Shown: positions 41,473 to 50,286, counted from the first letter of the stretch. The stretch: DNA of 64,000 bases from Haloferax marinisediminis (GCF_009674585.1 NZ_WKJP01000005.1:185597-249596); one strand, 5' to 3'. Made by a program: numbers and translations. The notes: generated by a model not told the origin, from the sequence alone.

Positions 41473-42765
41473 TCACCGGTGGTCGTAGACGCGCTTTACT
41501 TTCCCGACCTTCGTGCGCTCGATGCCACCTGGGTCGACGAGCGTCACGCTGTCTGGAGTAAACGAGAGTACGTTCGAGAGTCGGGAGCGGATGCGACGTT
41601 CGAGGTCCGCTCGTGAGCCATCGAATGTTTCGGTGAGTTCGACCGTTAGGTCGAGTCGGTCGAGCGAGTTCTCTCGCCGAAGGTCGATTCGGTAGTATGG
41701 GGCGACCTCGTCGAATTCGAGGACGACCGCCTCGACTTCACTCGGATAGAGGTTCACTCCCCGAACGATGAGCAAGTCGTCTGCCCTCCCTGTGACGGAG
41801 TCCATACGGACGGCGGTGCGACCACATGCACACGTCTCGTCGTCGAGGGTCGTCAGGTCACCCGTGCGGTAGCGAAGCACCGGGAGGGCGTGCTTGGTGA
41901 GCGTCGTCAACACGAGCTCTCCTTCCTCACCGTAGCCGACTGGTTCACCGGTGTCGGGGTCGATGACCTCCGGGTAGAAGTGGTCCTCCCAGATGTGCAT
42001 CCCGGACTGTTCGAGGCACTCGACAGCGACACCCGGCCCAATTATCTCCGAGAGGCCGTAGTTCTCGATGCCCGTCGCGTCGAACGCCGCCTCTATCTCC
42101 TGCCGCATCTGTTCAGTACACGGCTCTGCACCGTAGAGAATCGTCGACAGCGGGAGGTCGACAGGGTCGTGTCCCATGTCTTCGGCGACCTCCGCGAGGT
42201 AGAGTGCGTACGACGGCGTGAGGCAGATAGAATCGACGTCGAGGTCCACGAGCATCTCGACCTGTCGTTGGGTGTTTCCACCGCCCGTTGGAATCACGGT
42301 CATACCCATCTCTGTCGCGCCGTCGTGGAACCCGAAGCCACCAGTGAAGAGGCCGTAACTGTACGCATTCTGTAACGAGTCGGCGCTCGTCAGTCCCGCT
42401 CCACGCAAGCCACGTGAGATGACCTCACGCCACACGTCGAGGTCGGCTTGGGTGTAGCCGACGATTTTCGGCTTTCCGGTCGTCCCAGAGGAGGCGTGGA
42501 TACGCACGACATCCTCCATGTCGACGGCGAACATGCCCGTTGGGTACTCGTCCCGGAAGTCCTCTTTCGTCGTGAACGGGAGTTTCGAGAGGTCCTCGAC
42601 GCCCTCGATATCGGTTGGATACACACCAACTGCGTCGAGCCTGTTTCGGTAGAACTCGACGTTCTCGTAGGCGTGTTCCACGACGTGGCGTACTCGTTCG
42701 TCCTGTAGCCGACGTAACTCCGACCGCGGAAGTCGTGTCACGTCGGCCTCGTCACTGACACCCAT
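41473..42765 (-). CDS. paaK: Phenylacetate-CoA ligase (PaaK), copy 1
   Basis: The 430-aa adenylating enzyme has SSGTTGKPKIVGYTQADLDVW (P-loop-like ATP site), ILYGAEPCTEQMRQEIE, ENYGLSEIIGPGVAVECLEQSG, and the C-terminal RYRTGDLTTL and GVNLYPSEVEAVVLEFDE segments. It activates phenylacetate (or a close aromatic acid) to the CoA thioester with ATP. It sits 47 nt downstream of the ABC importer genes on the same strand, so uptake and activation are probably co-transcribed. A second copy lies at 50287-51576 with a 167-bp patch about 93% identical. Confidence 0.92.
   Translation of the reverse strand: MGVSDEADVTRLPRSELRRLQDERVRHVVEHAYENVEFYRNRLDAVGVYPTDIEGVEDLSKLPFTTKEDFRDEYPTGMFAVDMEDVVRIHASSGTTGKPKIVGYTQADLDVWREVISRGLRGAGLTSADSLQNAYSYGLFTGGFGFHDGATEMGMTVIPTGGGNTQRQVEMLVDLDVDSICLTPSYALYLAEVAEDMGHDPVDLPLSTILYGAEPCTEQMRQEIEAAFDATGIENYGLSEIIGPGVAVECLEQSGMHIWEDHFYPEVIDPDTGEPVGYGEEGELVLTTLTKHALPVLRYRTGDLTTLDDETCACGRTAVRMDSVTGRADDLLIVRGVNLYPSEVEAVVLEFDEVAPYYRIDLRRENSLDRLDLTVELTETFDGSRADLERRIRSRLSNVLSFTPDSVTLVDPGGIERTKVGKVKRVYDHR
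42434..42600 (-). repeat. 167-bp patch near-identical to the second paaK gene (copy 1)
   Basis: This stretch encodes the ATP-binding loop and upstream substrate segment. It aligns without gaps to 51254-51420 with 11 differences by my count (about 93% identity), higher than the flanking parts of the two genes. Gene conversion or strong constraint could explain it. Confidence 0.75.
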
Positions 42766-42812
42766 CGTTCAGTTGTCCTCCGTACTATCACAAAAAATTA
42801 TGTGCGACCAAA

Positions 42813-43544
42813 CTATTCGGCTGCAGAGACGCCGAGGTAGCGGTCGAGAATCTCGTCGTCTGCGGCAATCTCGTCGGCGGGCCCCTCGTGGACGACCTGT
42901 CCCTTGTCGAGGATGTAGACGTAGTCGGCGGCGTCGAGTGCCACCTGTACGTTTTGCTCGACGAGGAGAATCGTGACGCCCTCGTCGTTCAACTGTGTGA
43001 TCTTGCGCTGGACCTGTTTGACGATCGACGGGGCGAGCCCCTCGGTCGGTTCGTCCAGCATCAACAGGTCGGGTGCCGAGACGAGGGCACGAGCGATGGC
43101 GAGCATCTGCTGTTCACCACCAGACAGGTTCGCACCCTTGCTGTTGCGGTGTCGGGCGAGGTTCTCGAACTCGTCGATTATCTCTTCGACGGTCGGTTTG
43201 TCGATGTCCTGTCGGCCACCGATACGACCGATTTCGACGTTCTCGCTGACGGTGAGACCAGGGAACACGCGTCGTTCTTCGGGGACGAGCGAGATTCCCT
43301 CTCGGGCGGTCTTTTCGGGCGACAACATCGTGATGTCCGTCCCGTCGAACGTGATGGAGCCACTCGTCGGCGTGACACTCCCGAGGATGCTCCGAAGCGT
43401 CGTCGTCTTGCCGACACCGTTGCGGCCGATGAGTGTGACGACCGACCCGCGTTCGACGTCGAGGTCGACGCCCTGAAGGACTCGCGTCGACCCGTAGCCC
43501 GAGACGAGGTCTCGAACCGACAGGAGCGTGTCGCGGTCGCTCAT
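42813..43544 (-). CDS. livF: LivF-type ABC transporter ATP-binding protein
   Basis: The 243-aa ATPase has Walker A GRNGVGKTTTL, signature LSGGEQQMLAIARAL, Walker B LLMLDEPTEGLAPSI and the H-loop replaced by LLVEQNVQ as in LivF proteins. With LivG it powers the importer encoded upstream. It overlaps livG by 4 nt (43541-43544) and is followed by paaK. Substrates for relatives include branched-chain amino acids and aromatic acids; here an aromatic acid is inferred from paaK linkage. Confidence 0.92.
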   Translation of the reverse strand: MSDRDTLLSVRDLVSGYGSTRVLQGVDLDVERGSVVTLIGRNGVGKTTTLRSILGSVTPTSGSITFDGTDITMLSPEKTAREGISLVPEERRVFPGLTVSENVEIGRIGGRQDIDKPTVEEIIDEFENLARHRNSKGANLSGGEQQMLAIARALVSAPDLLMLDEPTEGLAPSIVKQVQRKITQLNDEGVTILLVEQNVQVALDAADYVYILDKGQVVHEGPADEIAADDEILDRYLGVSAAE

Positions 43545-44305
43545 GCTTCGACACCTCCGAAGTACGCTTCGCGGACCTCTGGGTCTTCTGAGACTTCGTC
43601 GGGTGTTCCCTCAGAGAGAACCTGTCCGCGGTGAAGCACCGTGATACGGTCGGAGACCCGCATCACGAGGTCGATATCGTGTTCGATGAGTAGGAGCGTC
43701 CGGTCCGACAGCACCTCGTCGATGAGGTCCATCGTCTCACGTGTCTCTTCGGCGCTCATCCCCGCCGTCGGTTCGTCCAAGAGGACCATCTCGGGGTCTG
43801 TCGCGAGGACGATGGCGATTTCGAGACGCCGTTTGTCACCGTAGGCCATCACGTCGGCGAGTTCGTCGCCACGACCCAGCAACCCGGAGCGTTCGAGGAC
43901 GCGGTCGGTGTGCTCGTTCACGTCGTCGAACGAGTCTTTCCGGTCGAGGAACTCCTCGACGGGTGTAAATCCCTGGTGTCGAGCAGCCTGTGCAGCGAGT
44001 CGAACGTTCTCACGGACGGTCAACCCCGAGAAGACGTTCGTAATCTGGAACGAGCGCCCGAGTCCGCGCCGCACACGTTTGTGCGGTGGCAATCCAGACA
44101 CGTCTTCTCCGTTGAACGTCACGGACCCATGAGTTGGTCGGAGCGCTCCGGTGAGGAGGTTGAACGTCGTCGTCTTTCCGGCGCCGTTCGGGCCGATGAG
44201 GCTCCGGAACTCGCCACGTTCGATGTCGAGATTCACGTCGTCGACGGCGACGAGTTTGCCGAACTCCTTCGTGAGATTCTGCGTTTTGAGTATCGAGTCA
44301 GTCAT
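43541..44305 (-). CDS. livG: LivG-type ABC transporter ATP-binding protein
   Basis: The 254-aa ATPase has Walker A GPNGAGKTTTFNLLTG, the LivG-typical insertion around the Q-loop (RTFQ-like GLGRSFQITNVFSGLTVRENV), a signature with MAYGDKRRLEIAIVLA (YGDKRRLEI replaces LSGGQ, normal for LivG), and VLLDEPTAGMSAEET. It overlaps the permease gene by 8 nt and livF by 4 nt, indicating tight coupling within the operon. Confidence 0.92.
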   Translation of the reverse strand: MTDSILKTQNLTKEFGKLVAVDDVNLDIERGEFRSLIGPNGAGKTTTFNLLTGALRPTHGSVTFNGEDVSGLPPHKRVRRGLGRSFQITNVFSGLTVRENVRLAAQAARHQGFTPVEEFLDRKDSFDDVNEHTDRVLERSGLLGRGDELADVMAYGDKRRLEIAIVLATDPEMVLLDEPTAGMSAEETRETMDLIDEVLSDRTLLLIEHDIDLVMRVSDRITVLHRGQVLSEGTPDEVSEDPEVREAYFGGVEA

Positions 44306-46274
44306 TGCGTTCTACCTCCGCATCGTTGACGCTGGTACGGTCGCGAATCGTCGATTCGAACATCGGGTGTTCTGACACGGTCTTCGGGAGCGACACGAGT
44401 CCACGCGGGACGAAGATGACGAAGAGGACGAACAGCACGCCGATGACGAGGCGCCACTGGTCGATGTACGACGAGAGGATGTCCTCTGCGGCGACGAAGA
44501 CGCCTGCGCCAATCATCGGCCCGTAGAGTGTCCCCATTCCACCGAGCACGGTCATCACGATGACCTCCCCGGAGTTGATCCAGTGGAGGAACGATGGTGC
44601 GACGTAGCCGTTGTTCGCGGCGAACAACCCGCCGGCGAGACCAGCGAGTCCGCCGGAGACGACGAACGCACGGCGTTTGTACGCTGTCACGTCGTAGCCG
44701 ATGAACGACGCCCGCTCTTCGCTCTCGCGAATCGCCTGAAGGACCGACCCGAAGGGGGCACGAATGAGGCGTCGTGCCAACAGGTACGACCCGACGACGA
44801 CGAACAGGAGGAAGTAGTACTGTATCATCCCACCGTCGATGGTCATGATGCCGAGCGGAATTTCGAACTCACTGGGGTCGATGCCGATGCCGGCGAAGCC
44901 GTAGAACACGTCCACACCGAAGAGTCCGTCAGACCCACCAGTGAAGTCGAACTTGAACACGGCGTTGTAGAACAACTCCGCGAACGCCAGCGTAATCATG
45001 GCGAAGAAGACGCCGGACACTCGTATCGAGAGATAGCCGACACTCCACGCGATGATGGCGCAGATGACAATCGCTGCGAGTAGCGCGACGAACACGGACG
45101 GCGAGAGGTGCATGAGCGTCAACACTGACGCGTACGCACCGACGCCGTAGAACAGCGTGTGGCCGAGCGAGACGAGGCCTGCGTACCCGAGGACGAGGTC
45201 CAGACTGAGCGCGAACAACGCCCAGATGAGGATGTCTTCGAGGAGCGTGACCGAGTAGGTGACGCCGGTCAACTCGGCAAAGAACGGCACGAGGACGAGC
45301 ACGCCGACGGCGGCGTATCCGAGTTTCGCCCGTGTCTCCGACGAGAGCACCCCGCCGCCCGCACCGTGAAGCAGTGCACCGTCGTGGTGCTCACCAGCGC
45401 CGATGTTGGTGCCGAACAGCCCTTTCGGGCGGACGACGAGGACGACAATCATCAGCAAGAAGACGATGAGTCCTTCGAGGAACGGCGTGTAGGTTCGCGC
45501 GAGCGTCTGGACGACACCGACGAACAGACCGCCGACGACTGCACCGCGGAACGACCCGAGGCCACCGAGAACGACGATGACGAACGCTGGGATAATGACG
45601 CTCGACCCCATCGTCGGACTGACGTTCTGGAACGCACCGAGGACGATACCCGCTACGCCAGCGAGTGCCGCTCCGAATCCGAACGTCAGCGTGTAGTACC
45701 GGTCGATGTTGATGCCGAGGTTGCGGACCATCTCGCGGTCTTCTGACCCTGCACGGATGATCATCCCGAACCGAGTCCGGTTCAGGAGAAGCCACGTAGC
45801 GAGGGCGAGAATCGACCCGAAGATGATGATGCCGTAGTTGTACAGCGAGTAGTTGAACCCGAACAGCGCGACTGGCTGGTCGAGAATCGCCGGGATGGGG
45901 AACGGCTTGGCCGACTTCCCCCACACCGACGTGATGAGGTCGTTGATGATGAGGACGAGACCGAACGTCAACAGGATATGATACAGTGGGTCACGACCGT
46001 AGAGCCGTTTCACTGTGAGTCGCTCGATACCCATTCCGACGACACCGACGAGAAGTGGTGCGACGACGAGGGCGACCCAGAAGCCGGCGCCTCCCAGTGG
46101 CCCGGCGATGGCGAACGCGAAGTACGCACCGAGTGCGAACAGTTCGCCGTGGGCGAAGTTGATGACGTCCATCACGCCGAAGATAATCGACAGTCCCGCA
46201 GCGAGGAGGACGTAGACCATCCCGACGACGAGGCCGTTGAGGACCTGCTCTGCGACAGCGCTGGCGACAGACAT
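44298..46274 (-). CDS. Fused LivH-LivM ABC transporter permease
   Basis: The 658-aa protein consists of a LivH-type permease (residues about 1-295: GLSIIFGVMDVINFAHGELFALGAY, IRAGSEDREMVRNLGIN, VVRPKGLFG), a short Gly/His/Ala-rich linker (about 297-320), and a LivM-type permease (about 322-650: DLVLGYAGLVSLGHTLFYGVGAYAS, AIRESEERASFIGYDV, VIMTVLGGMGTLYGPMIGA). Each half carries its EAA-like cytoplasmic loop. LivH and LivM are usually separate polypeptides. The fused permease would be one chain supplying both transmembrane domains of the importer. Confidence 0.9.
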   Translation of the reverse strand: MSVASAVAEQVLNGLVVGMVYVLLAAGLSIIFGVMDVINFAHGELFALGAYFAFAIAGPLGGAGFWVALVVAPLLVGVVGMGIERLTVKRLYGRDPLYHILLTFGLVLIINDLITSVWGKSAKPFPIPAILDQPVALFGFNYSLYNYGIIIFGSILALATWLLLNRTRFGMIIRAGSEDREMVRNLGINIDRYYTLTFGFGAALAGVAGIVLGAFQNVSPTMGSSVIIPAFVIVVLGGLGSFRGAVVGGLFVGVVQTLARTYTPFLEGLIVFLLMIVVLVVRPKGLFGTNIGAGEHHDGALLHGAGGGVLSSETRAKLGYAAVGVLVLVPFFAELTGVTYSVTLLEDILIWALFALSLDLVLGYAGLVSLGHTLFYGVGAYASVLTLMHLSPSVFVALLAAIVICAIIAWSVGYLSIRVSGVFFAMITLAFAELFYNAVFKFDFTGGSDGLFGVDVFYGFAGIGIDPSEFEIPLGIMTIDGGMIQYYFLLFVVVGSYLLARRLIRAPFGSVLQAIRESEERASFIGYDVTAYKRRAFVVSGGLAGLAGGLFAANNGYVAPSFLHWINSGEVIVMTVLGGMGTLYGPMIGAGVFVAAEDILSSYIDQWRLVIGVLFVLFVIFVPRGLVSLPKTVSEHPMFESTIRDRTSVNDAEVERND

Positions 46275-46276
46275 GC

Positions 46277-47539
46277 TTAGAGGTTGCAGCCGAGTTCGCC
46301 ACAGTCTGGCAGTGCGTCGACACCGTCGATCATGTCACCGAGTTTGACCGCCGCCGGGCCACTGCCGCTGTCCGGAGCGACGAGTTCGCCCGGCCACACG
46401 GGGTTCATAGCCTGGTGGTCACAGTCGCGGAACTGGTTCGTTCCGTAGATAGTGTCCATCTCCAGGCCCGGAAGCACGTCTTTGACCTCTGCCGGATCGG
46501 TCGAACCTGCTTCCGCGATTCCGTGGGCGGTCATCCGAATCGACATGTACGCCGTCCGGGCGAAGTTGTCCGGGTCCGAGTCGTACTCACTACGGTATGC
46601 TTCGACGAACGACTGGTTGTCACCAGTCTCGAGGGTGGGCAAGTAGCGGACCCCGCCGTAGGTTCCGTACGCCGCCTCACCGAGTGCGCCGCGGACGACA
46701 GAGAACGTCATCGTCGGTGACATGAGGTTCACGTCGTCCTTGAGACCCTGACTCGCCGCCTGCTTGACGAAGTTGATGAGGTCACCACCAGTCATCCCAA
46801 GTACGGCGACTTCTGCGTCGGAGTTGGCAATCTGACTGATGTAGGAGTTGAAGTTCGTCGAACCGAGTTGCGACCGACTTCGGCCGACGACTTCGATGTC
46901 GTGACCGTCTGCCATCCGTTTTTCCACCCGGGACATCACCGACTCACCGTACGCGTAGTCGGCGATGTGGAACCAGACTTTCGTCCCGAGGTTCTCTGCG
47001 GTGTAGTCGGAGACCGCCTCTGCCATCTGTGCGGTGTTCGTCTCCGTTCGGAACACCCACTCGTTACAGTTCGACCCGGTGATGGGGACTGCGGCCCCGC
47101 CGGGGTTGTAGATAATCTCCTCTTCCTTGGCGAACTCGTTGAGTGCGAGGGCGACACTCGACGAAATCGCACCCATGAGATACGACGCACCGTCCTGTTC
47201 GACGACAGACTGTGCTTTCCGTCGGCCAGTCGACGGGTCAGCTTCGGTGTCTTCGTAGACGCCGGTGATCTCGACGTCCAGGTCGTCGTTCTCGTTGACG
47301 TGCTTGATAGCGAGTTCTGCGCCGTTTCGTTGCCCGACTGCGAGGCCACCGTACGGCCCAGTCATCGGACTGATCACTCCGTAGGTGATGGAGTTCGTGC
47401 CGCCGCCACCCCCTCCGCCGAGACAGCCTGCCGCCCCAGTGAGTCCAGCAACACCAGCCAACCCTGCCGCCTGTACGAACCGTCGTCGAGACGAACGAGG
47501 CCCATGGCCACCGTTCGACGAATACTCCTCTCTCGTCAT
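46277..47539 (-). CDS. livK: LivK-like substrate-binding Tat lipoprotein
   Basis: The 420-aa protein starts with a Tat lipoprotein signal (SSRRRFVQAAGLAGVAGLTGAAGC, lipobox Cys near residue 38) and a poly-Gly stretch GGGGGGG, followed by a type I periplasmic-binding fold: ITYGVISPMTGPYGGLAVGQRNGAELAI, YLMGAISSSVALALNEFAKEE, FRTETNTAQMAEAV. It captures the ligand for the LivHM/G/F importer. Only 2 nt separate it from the permease start. An aromatic carboxylate ligand is inferred from the downstream paaK; the sequence itself does not reveal it. Confidence 0.92.
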   Translation of the reverse strand: MTREEYSSNGGHGPRSSRRRFVQAAGLAGVAGLTGAAGCLGGGGGGGTNSITYGVISPMTGPYGGLAVGQRNGAELAIKHVNENDDLDVEITGVYEDTEADPSTGRRKAQSVVEQDGASYLMGAISSSVALALNEFAKEEEIIYNPGGAAVPITGSNCNEWVFRTETNTAQMAEAVSDYTAENLGTKVWFHIADYAYGESVMSRVEKRMADGHDIEVVGRSRSQLGSTNFNSYISQIANSDAEVAVLGMTGGDLINFVKQAASQGLKDDVNLMSPTMTFSVVRGALGEAAYGTYGGVRYLPTLETGDNQSFVEAYRSEYDSDPDNFARTAYMSIRMTAHGIAEAGSTDPAEVKDVLPGLEMDTIYGTNQFRDCDHQAMNPVWPGELVAPDSGSGPAAVKLGDMIDGVDALPDCGELGCNL

Positions 47540-47629
47540 GGTGTATGTTCATAAGTAACATGATAACCTTCACGTTTAAAGGTTTGCGTTGGTGCGCAAA
47601 CAAGAATACCGGGGGGTGGTGCAAACGTG

Positions 47630-48634
47630 TCAGGAGAAGTGCGGTACGACGTCCGAACCCAGTCGGTCGATGCATTCGACCATCCGGTCGGTCCCGATTC
47701 CGGGGTGGTACGTACGGAAGATGAAGTGGATGTCGTCACCGAGTGCATCACGGTACTGTTCGAGTTCGTCGATGACGTCTTCTGGCGTCCCGAATATCGC
47801 CTGTTCTTTGAGTTCCGCCCGACGCTCGTCTGAGAGCTCCGGCACGTCCTCGCCAGAGAAGATTTCGGCGTATCGGCGCTGGATGTACAGATAGCCGTCT
47901 TTCATCGCATCCCACGCCGCTTCTTTCGAGTCATCGACGAACCCGTGTTGCAGCACGTAGATGGTGAAGTCGCCGTCGAGGCCTTCCTGCTCACGAACGT
48001 TCCTGATGTCCTCGACCCGCTTCTTCAACCCACCAATCGAGAGTGACGACGGCGCACACCACGCGTCGGCGGTTCGGGCCGCCCTCCGAACGGCGGGCTT
48101 CGCCGCCCCGCCCAGCATAATCGGAACGTCGCGCGACGGTTTTGGCGTGATATCGACACCCGTCACACCCTCGTGGAACGGAGAGTCGTGTTCGACCTGC
48201 CCGTCGGACCACGCGTCTCTGAGAATATCGACGGTATCAGCGAGGCGCTCCACACGTTCGTCGCGAGGAACGTCGAACGCGTCGAACTCTCGTGGATTCG
48301 ACCCGATGGCGAGTCCGAGCGTCGTCCGCCCACCAGAGAGCAGGTCGACGGTCGCGGTATCTTCGGCGAGGCGAATCGGGTCGTACAGCGGTGCAAGTGC
48401 GATGCAGGTCCCGAGTTCGATGTTCTCTGTCACCGCGGCGAGTGCGCCGAGCGCCGGCATCGTTCCAGAGAGATAGCCGTCTTCCATGAAGTGATGTTCA
48501 GACACCCACGCGCTCGCGAGGCCCGCATCGTCGATTGCACGCCCGAGCGTCAACATCTCGTCGTATAGCTCTGCCATCGGTCGGTCGTCGTCTGGCCGTC
48601 GCTGACACGTGAACAGGCCGGTCCCGATTTCCAT
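47630..48634 (-). CDS. LLM-class (luciferase-like) flavin- or F420-dependent oxidoreductase
   Basis: The 334-aa TIM-barrel protein has luciferase-like motifs: GLASAWVSEHHFMEDGY, LGTCIALAPLYDPIRLAEDTATVDLLSGGRTTLGLAIGSNPREF and DVPIMLGGAAKPAVRRAART. The family uses reduced FMN or coenzyme F420, and haloarchaea possess F420. Its place within the paa island, which lacks the PaaE reductase, makes it a candidate electron-transfer or alternative oxygenation component, but that is speculative. It is divergent from the VOC gene, with which it seems to share a palindromic TATA box. Confidence 0.85.
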   Translation of the reverse strand: MEIGTGLFTCQRRPDDDRPMAELYDEMLTLGRAIDDAGLASAWVSEHHFMEDGYLSGTMPALGALAAVTENIELGTCIALAPLYDPIRLAEDTATVDLLSGGRTTLGLAIGSNPREFDAFDVPRDERVERLADTVDILRDAWSDGQVEHDSPFHEGVTGVDITPKPSRDVPIMLGGAAKPAVRRAARTADAWCAPSSLSIGGLKKRVEDIRNVREQEGLDGDFTIYVLQHGFVDDSKEAAWDAMKDGYLYIQRRYAEIFSGEDVPELSDERRAELKEQAIFGTPEDVIDELEQYRDALGDDIHFIFRTYHPGIGTDRMVECIDRLGSDVVPHFS

Positions 48635-48655
48635 GCCAGTGAGTATCTACCTCGA

Positions 48656-48665
48656 CTATTAATAG
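48656..48665. promoter_or_regulatory. Symmetric bidirectional TATA palindrome
   Basis: CTATTAATAG is a perfect 10-bp palindrome in the 53-nt gap between divergent starts at 48634 and 48688. Its centre is about 26.5 nt from one start codon and 27.5 nt from the other, the ideal TATA distance for leaderless transcripts in both directions. Confidence 0.6.
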
Positions 48666-48687
48666 TTCGGGACGGCGATGGTGTGGC

Positions 48688-49200
48688 ATGACGGGAACCA
48701 ACGACGAGAGTACGACGGACACCAGTGACGGGAGGCGCATGCCGCCCGCGCGCGTTGACCACGTGGGAATCGCAGTCCGCGACGTCGACAGTGCAGAACA
48801 GACGTTGTTCGCCCTTGGATGCGAGCGTGTCCACCGTGAGACTGTCACCGACGGAAGCTTCGAGTGGGCGACGTACGTACTCGGCGACGCATCTCGGCTC
48901 GAACTCATCGCACCCGTCGAAGGTGAGTCGTTCCTCACTACGTATCTCGACGAGAACGGTCCAGGGCTCCACCACGTCACCCTCGAAGTGGTCGACATCG
49001 ACACGGCAGTCGACCTACTCGAAGCCGCAGGCGAGCGTGTCGTCGGGTACGCTGTCGAAGACGGGTGGACCGAAGCGTTCGTCTCGCCGCGGAATCCAAC
49101 TGGGGCCCTCTTCCAACTGATGGAGTACCACGACGACTACAGGGAGAAGGGTGACGACGGCGCACTCTTCGTCCATGGTGAGCCGTTGAAAAATCGGTGA
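48688..49200 (+). CDS. VOC-superfamily protein (methylmalonyl-CoA epimerase/glyoxalase-like)
   Basis: The 170-aa protein has two betaalphabetabetabeta units with metal ligands visible as His in VDHVGIAV, Glu in LELIAPVEG, His in LHHVTLEV and Glu in FQLMEYH. This 2-His-2-Glu arrangement fits the epimerase/glyoxalase branch of VOC proteins. A methylmalonyl-CoA epimerase-like or acyl-CoA isomerase role would suit a ring-degradation island, but the substrate is not determined. The N-terminal 20 residues are a Thr/Asp-rich extension. Confidence 0.85.
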   Translation: MTGTNDESTTDTSDGRRMPPARVDHVGIAVRDVDSAEQTLFALGCERVHRETVTDGSFEWATYVLGDASRLELIAPVEGESFLTTYLDENGPGLHHVTLEVVDIDTAVDLLEAAGERVVGYAVEDGWTEAFVSPRNPTGALFQLMEYHDDYREKGDDGALFVHGEPLKNR

Positions 49201-49260
49201 GTCGCCGACCATCGGTGAGTCGTCGACCGTTCGTCAGCACGCCGTCGTTCTGGAACGAGG

Positions 49261-49737
49261 TTATTCGTCGGCGGCTTTCGTCTTGATGAGGAACTTCATG
49301 TCGCCTTCGAGGACGACGGTACCGTCCTGTTTGGTCATCGTGACGTCGATGGTGACGAGGCCCGCGTCGTCACGACTGCTGAGTTCCTTCTGCCCGGTGA
49401 CGACCATCGTCTGCGAGAGCGTGTCGCCGATGAAGACAGGGTTCGGGAGGTCCATGTAGTTCATGCCGAGGAACGCGATGGCCGTGCGCTCGACGATACC
49501 CGAGCGATAGACGAATCCCGTCGATTGAACGAACGTCATCGGACCGTGGGCGATACGCTGGCCGAACTGGGTGTCTTCGGCGTACTCACTGTTGGTGTGG
49601 AGTTCCGTCCAGTCACCCGAGAGCGCCGAGTGCATCATGAAGTCCGCTTCGGTGACAGTCCGACCGACGCTTTCGAACTCTTTGCCCTCGACGAAGTCCT
49701 CGAAGTAGTGCGGTTCGTAGCTGTATGCCATACTCAT
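49261..49737 (-). CDS. MaoC-like (R)-hydratase
   Basis: The 158-aa hotdog protein has the MaoC core: HYFEDFVEGKEFESVGRTVTEADFMMHSALSGDWTELHTNSEYA (catalytic Asp in DWTELH and the His) and RIAHGPMTFVQSTGFVYR. Single-domain MaoC proteins hydrate enoyl-CoAs; in bacteria the fused MaoC half of PaaZ hydrolyses the oxepin ring of the pathway intermediate. Here no aldehyde-dehydrogenase half is attached or adjacent. A TTTATCC element is visible about 27 nt upstream on the minus strand (near 49755). An ATG 6 nt downstream is also possible. Confidence 0.85.
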   Translation of the reverse strand: MSMAYSYEPHYFEDFVEGKEFESVGRTVTEADFMMHSALSGDWTELHTNSEYAEDTQFGQRIAHGPMTFVQSTGFVYRSGIVERTAIAFLGMNYMDLPNPVFIGDTLSQTMVVTGQKELSSRDDAGLVTIDVTMTKQDGTVVLEGDMKFLIKTKAADE

Positions 49738-49825
49738 CCGTCACCCCCACTGGATAAAGAATTTTACATACTTATCTTTCCTGACAGTCGATGCCTACTT
49801 GAGCAGTGACGGTGAGTGTGTTCAC

Positions 49826-50233
49826 ATGCCAGCAGCAGACGAGCACGCAGAGATACGTGACCGTGCGTCGAACGACCCGTTCTGTGGGCGTGTCGGAATC
49901 GACCTCGCAGACGTCGGCGAGGGGTATGCAGAGACGACGATGACCATCGACGAAGACCACCTGAACTTCCACGGGACGCCACACGGAGGGTCCATTTACA
50001 CGCTCGCCGACGCAGCCTTCGCAGCGGCGTCGAACAGTCATGGTGATGCAGCATTCGCACTGGAGACGAACATCTCCTACCTTGCGGCGGCCGAAGTGGG
50101 CGACACACTCCGTGCCGTCGCCGAGGAGACTCACCTCGGCGGCCGCACAGCGGAGTACGAAGTCGTCGTATCCGACGACGCAGGCGACCGAATCGCTACG
50201 TTCCGTGGTCGCGTCTACAAGCCCGGTCGCTGA
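49826..50233 (+). CDS. Hotdog-fold thioesterase, PaaI-like (second copy)
   Basis: The 135-aa protein has DPFCGRVGIDLADVGEGYAETTMTI, LNFHGTPHGGSIYTLADAAFAAASNS (HGG..xTLAD, catalytic Asp in position) and ALETNISYLAAAEVGDTLRAVAEE. It is related to the paaI gene at 41019-41405 and to PaaI acyl-CoA thioesterases, and may clear a different CoA ester. The ATG at 49826 is chosen over an in-frame start 27 nt upstream because of codon composition. Confidence 0.85.
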   Translation: MPAADEHAEIRDRASNDPFCGRVGIDLADVGEGYAETTMTIDEDHLNFHGTPHGGSIYTLADAAFAAASNSHGDAAFALETNISYLAAAEVGDTLRAVAEETHLGGRTAEYEVVVSDDAGDRIATFRGRVYKPGR

Positions 50234-50286
50234 AGGGGCGGATAGAGCAGAGAGAGCAGAGAGAACTGCGAAAAACGACCCGAGAA

